This document shows, piece after piece, positions 61,322 through 64,000 of a stretch of 64,000 bases of DNA. The DNA comes from Bacillus norwichensis (GTDB taxonomy: Bacteria; Bacillota; Bacilli; Bacillales; Bacillaceae_C), in NCBI RefSeq assembly GCF_014836955.1, contig NZ_JACSPV010000009.1, positions 81,689-145,688 of the forward strand. Reading direction: 5' to 3'. The notes under the pieces were generated by a model, which had not been told where the DNA came from, searched no databases, and saw only the letters and a list, made by a program, of their open reading frames with translations. Positions within the stretch are counted from its first letter, which is position 1; each line of letters starts with the position of its first letter. The position numbers and the translations under genes are program-made.

Positions 61322-63894
61322 ACATTGTCAACAAACTGACAGTCAGGCATTTGCGGAAAAATAAGCGTCGAACACTCGTCACGATCATTGGAGTGATCAT
61401 TTCTGTAGCAATGCTCACAGCAGTGGCAACGATTGGTGTTTCTTTTATGGATTTGATGAAGAGGCAAGCTATTGCAGATAGAGGAGAATGGCATGTTCTT
61501 TATAGTGACGTTAATCAAGATCAACTCCAGGCAATAAAGAAAGATGAGAATACGAAAAAAATAGTTCTATTAAAAGAGCTAGGCTACGCTTTATTAAAAG
61601 GAAGTAAAAATGAAGATAAGCCTTATCTATTTATCAAACAGTATAATCAAGCTGGATTTGAACAATTTCCCATAAAATTAAGTAGTGGCAGATTGCCAAG
61701 AACACCAGATGAAATTGTTATTTCAAATGAAGTGAACGATAGTGCCCAGGTTGATTATAAGATTGGTGATGTAATCAAGCTCGATATTGGCAACAGAATT
61801 TCAAATGATCCGGAGATTGATGAACCTTTGGATCAAACTTATTCTTTAATAACAGATGATAAAGGTGAAATCAATGAAGAATTGAAAGTTACATCAACAA
61901 AAGAGTTTACGATAGTTGGTACAATTAAACGCCCGACATCGGAACCCATCTGGGGGCCCGGTTATACGGCCATTTCCTATCTTGATGAAGGTTTAGATGG
62001 CAAGGACGAACTTGTAGATGCAGCAGTCGTCTTAAAGAAAGTCAACAATTCTATATTCGACCATGCAGCAAGTTTAGCCAAGAAAAATCACATTGATTAC
62101 TTTGGAATGAACTATGATTTACTGATTTACTATGGTGCAGTAAAAAGTGAAGGTATGCGTACAACACTTTATTCATTGACGGCCATCATCATGATTATTA
62201 TTATTGTTGGATCAGTGTCATTAATTTATAATGCGTTCGCGATTTCCGTTTCGGAACGCTCCAGGCATTTGGGGATGCTTTCCAGTGTTGGGGCGACAAA
62301 AAAACAAAAGCGAAACTCGGTATTTTTTGAGGGGATTATGATTGGATTGATCAGTATCCCAATTGGAATACTGTCTGGGCTTGCTGGAATGTGGGTCACA
62401 TTCTTACTAATTAATTCCATTATTCAAGGGGCATTGGAAATAACTGAAAGGTTAAAAGTGACCGTAACGTCAGGCTCTATGCTATTAGCTGTCTTGGTTT
62501 CGATCATTACCATTTTCATATCCACTTATATCCCTGCAAGGAGAGCCTCACGTATATCTGCGATTGACGCAATTCGTCAATCAACCGATGTAAAGTTAAC
62601 CAGAAAAGCAGTAAAGACCTCCAAAACAGTTCGTAAATTATTTGGAATCGAAGCTGAAATAGGCTTGAAAAATTTAAAAAGAAATAGGCGAAGATATCAA
62701 GCAACTGTTTTTTCACTTGTGATCAGTATAATGCTTTTCTTATCCGTCTCCTTTTTTACAGACAATTTAAAAAAGTCATTGTCCCTTTCTCGGGACGGAC
62801 TAAACTATGATATTGGGGTGGGGATAGAACGAGGGAGAGACGACCAGCTGGTCAACTCGATTTTATCAACTGATGAAATAACAAAATATGCGATAATGTC
62901 GAAACAATATGCTCAATCTTGGATAGAAAAAGATGAGGTGTCTGATGTACTGCGTCAACTCGAAGACTTTAATGGTGAGCTTGTTAAAGGAAAATATCCT
63001 TATCAAGTGTGTCTTTATGTGCTTGATGATAAAAGCTTAAAAGCATATGCAAAAGAAGCGGGGGCAGATTACAACGAGCTTCAAGCTGGTTTAAACGCAA
63101 TTGTGATTGATAAAATTCAGTATGAAGATGAAGAAAAAGGGAAATATGTTGAAACAAAGGTTATTCATACAAAGGTTGGAGAGAAGATTAAGTTATATTC
63201 TGATTATCAAGAGGATGATAAACAAAAATATATAAATGAATTGACTATTTCGGCATTAACAGATCAGCTTCCTGTGGGAGTTATTCCAGAAGGTCCCAGC
63301 AGCTTGAATATTGTTATATCTGAAACAGCTCTAGATAGACTGGGCATTAAGGTAGGCGAAGAGCGCGAGTTGTATTTAAATAGCGCAGATCCAATTAAGA
63401 CTCAGAAAAAAATAGAGGAAATGGAAGAAGTTAAACATTACATTCTTAATGTGTATCAAAGCCGTCAGCAGGATGAACAAATGGTAATGATCATGTCTGT
63501 CTTTACTTATGGATTTATCGTATTGATTACAGCCATTTCAATTGCAAATATTTTAAATACCATTTCGACGAGCATTTCTTTAAGAAAACGTGAATTTGCT
63601 ATGCTCAAATCGGTAGGAATGACGCCTAAAGGTTTTAATAAAATGATCAACTATGAAAGTATTTTTTATGGAATAAAAGCATTAATGTATGGACTTCCTT
63701 TAAGTCTTTTATGTATGCTTCTTATCCATAAGGCACTGATGAATTCGTTTAGTTACACTTTCTCACTACCGTGGATGAGTATTGTCTATGTGACTCTAGC
63801 CGTTTTTATCATCGTCGGTATGTCCATGCTTTATTCGAGTGCGAAGGTAAAGAAGGAAAACATCATCGATGCTTTAAAACAAGAAAATATATAG
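61318..63894 (+). CDS. FtsX/MacB-type permease, large
   Basis: An 858-residue permease. An N-terminal helix (about 18-40) leads to an extracytoplasmic domain (about 45-270), then helices at about 280-305, 330-355 and 380-402 with the FtsX block LYSLTAIIMIIIIVGSVSLI. After about residue 440 a second half repeats the plan: helix near 465, a soluble domain to 720, and three helices to 850. The pattern is that of bacterial duplicated FtsX permeases encoded beside a two-component system. SSVGATKKQKRNSVFFEGIM and KSVGMTPKGFNKMINYESIF are the coupling helices. Confidence 0.88.
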   Translation: MNIVNKLTVRHLRKNKRRTLVTIIGVIISVAMLTAVATIGVSFMDLMKRQAIADRGEWHVLYSDVNQDQLQAIKKDENTKKIVLLKELGYALLKGSKNEDKPYLFIKQYNQAGFEQFPIKLSSGRLPRTPDEIVISNEVNDSAQVDYKIGDVIKLDIGNRISNDPEIDEPLDQTYSLITDDKGEINEELKVTSTKEFTIVGTIKRPTSEPIWGPGYTAISYLDEGLDGKDELVDAAVVLKKVNNSIFDHAASLAKKNHIDYFGMNYDLLIYYGAVKSEGMRTTLYSLTAIIMIIIIVGSVSLIYNAFAISVSERSRHLGMLSSVGATKKQKRNSVFFEGIMIGLISIPIGILSGLAGMWVTFLLINSIIQGALEITERLKVTVTSGSMLLAVLVSIITIFISTYIPARRASRISAIDAIRQSTDVKLTRKAVKTSKTVRKLFGIEAEIGLKNLKRNRRRYQATVFSLVISIMLFLSVSFFTDNLKKSLSLSRDGLNYDIGVGIERGRDDQLVNSILSTDEITKYAIMSKQYAQSWIEKDEVSDVLRQLEDFNGELVKGKYPYQVCLYVLDDKSLKAYAKEAGADYNELQAGLNAIVIDKIQYEDEEKGKYVETKVIHTKVGEKIKLYSDYQEDDKQKYINELTISALTDQLPVGVIPEGPSSLNIVISETALDRLGIKVGEERELYLNSADPIKTQKKIEEMEEVKHYILNVYQSRQQDEQMVMIMSVFTYGFIVLITAISIANILNTISTSISLRKREFAMLKSVGMTPKGFNKMINYESIFYGIKALMYGLPLSLLCMLLIHKALMNSFSYTFSLPWMSIVYVTLAVFIIVGMSMLYSSAKVKKENIIDALKQENI

Positions 63895-63960
63895 TTGAAG
63901 TTAAAGCCTCCGGCGGATGCCAGAGATTTTCAGAGGAAACAATCGGGCGACGTTTCTCGT
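63894..63960 (+). repeat. Dispersed palindromic repeat, copy 7 (partial)
   Basis: TTGAAGTTAAAGCCTCCGGC, GGATGCCAGAGATTTTCAGA and GGAAACAATCGGGCGACG match the family core, beginning one base after the permease stop codon. The right half differs (GGCGACGTTTCTCGTCGCC forms its own hairpin). The remaining 40 bases of the window show nothing further. Confidence 0.75.
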
Positions 63961-64000
63961 CGCCACCGTCTAGAATGAAAACTGATTCTTACCTTATGCA

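Overview
The window is low-GC DNA with AGGAGG-type ribosome binding sites, frequent TTG/GTG starts, TetR regulators and Bacillus-type gene families (a YxlEFG-like transporter, an anti-sigma/ECF pair, a YqeB remnant, a MetS-like small protein, ABC-F, Tn916-like genes). It looks like chromosome of a member of the Bacillaceae, outside the best-studied species. It alternates between intact operons and decayed accessory DNA.

Region by region. 1-10 kb: an efflux-type operon (TetR, GNAT, DHA2 exporter, running off the left edge), then a zone of gene fragments (DHA2 C-terminus, two VOC/glyoxalase pieces, a truncated ABC ATPase, an IS3-family tail) around intact hydrolase/TetR and NatAB/YhaQP-like pairs, a GNAT, an MFS exporter and a small kinase. 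10.5-15 kb: a winged-helix regulator with a palindromic operator heading a YxlEFG-like ABC operon, then small membrane proteins and a LysE exporter. 15-18 kb: a histidine kinase fused in one polypeptide to a LuxR-type response regulator, divergent from a membrane sensor-domain protein. 18.3-20.9 kb: the right end of a Tn916-like integrative element (sigma-like protein, Orf8-like HTH, DUF3173, tyrosine integrase), with a roughly 285-base non-coding region between the HTH and DUF3173 genes that folds on paper into many perfect stems and ends in a U-run.

20.9-37.3 kb is the metabolic core: aerobic phenylacetate degradation. Two hotdog thioesterases (one broken) and a five-gene branched-chain-type ABC importer lie divergent from paaK, followed by a ferredoxin-NADP reductase, a ferredoxin, paaABCD, paaH-like and paaJ-like genes, paaX, paaY and a nitronate monooxygenase. 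No PaaE, PaaZ, PaaG or PaaF is present. The ferredoxin and reductase sit where an electron donor for the PaaABC epoxidase is needed, so I infer they replace PaaE.

37.3-64 kb is mixed: deoD, a DUF4822 lipoprotein, an ECF sigma/anti-sigma pair, a yqeB pseudogene, a TetR/YhgE-like exporter, a GC-rich methyltransferase that looks acquired, a second ClpP co-transcribed with its own sigma factor, a nucleotidyltransferase, an AraC regulator, a MetS-like small protein behind a 24-bp hairpin, a DMT transporter, an ABC-F protein behind two attenuator-like hairpins, a metallo-beta-lactamase-fold hydrolase, TetR/CPBP, and a two-component system with its MacB-like ABC transporter. Two repeat systems stand out: a dispersed 90-190-base palindromic intergenic element (at least eight copies, one forming the 3' end of a reading frame), and a 149-bp unit repeated in tandem four times between the two-component system and its transporter genes.
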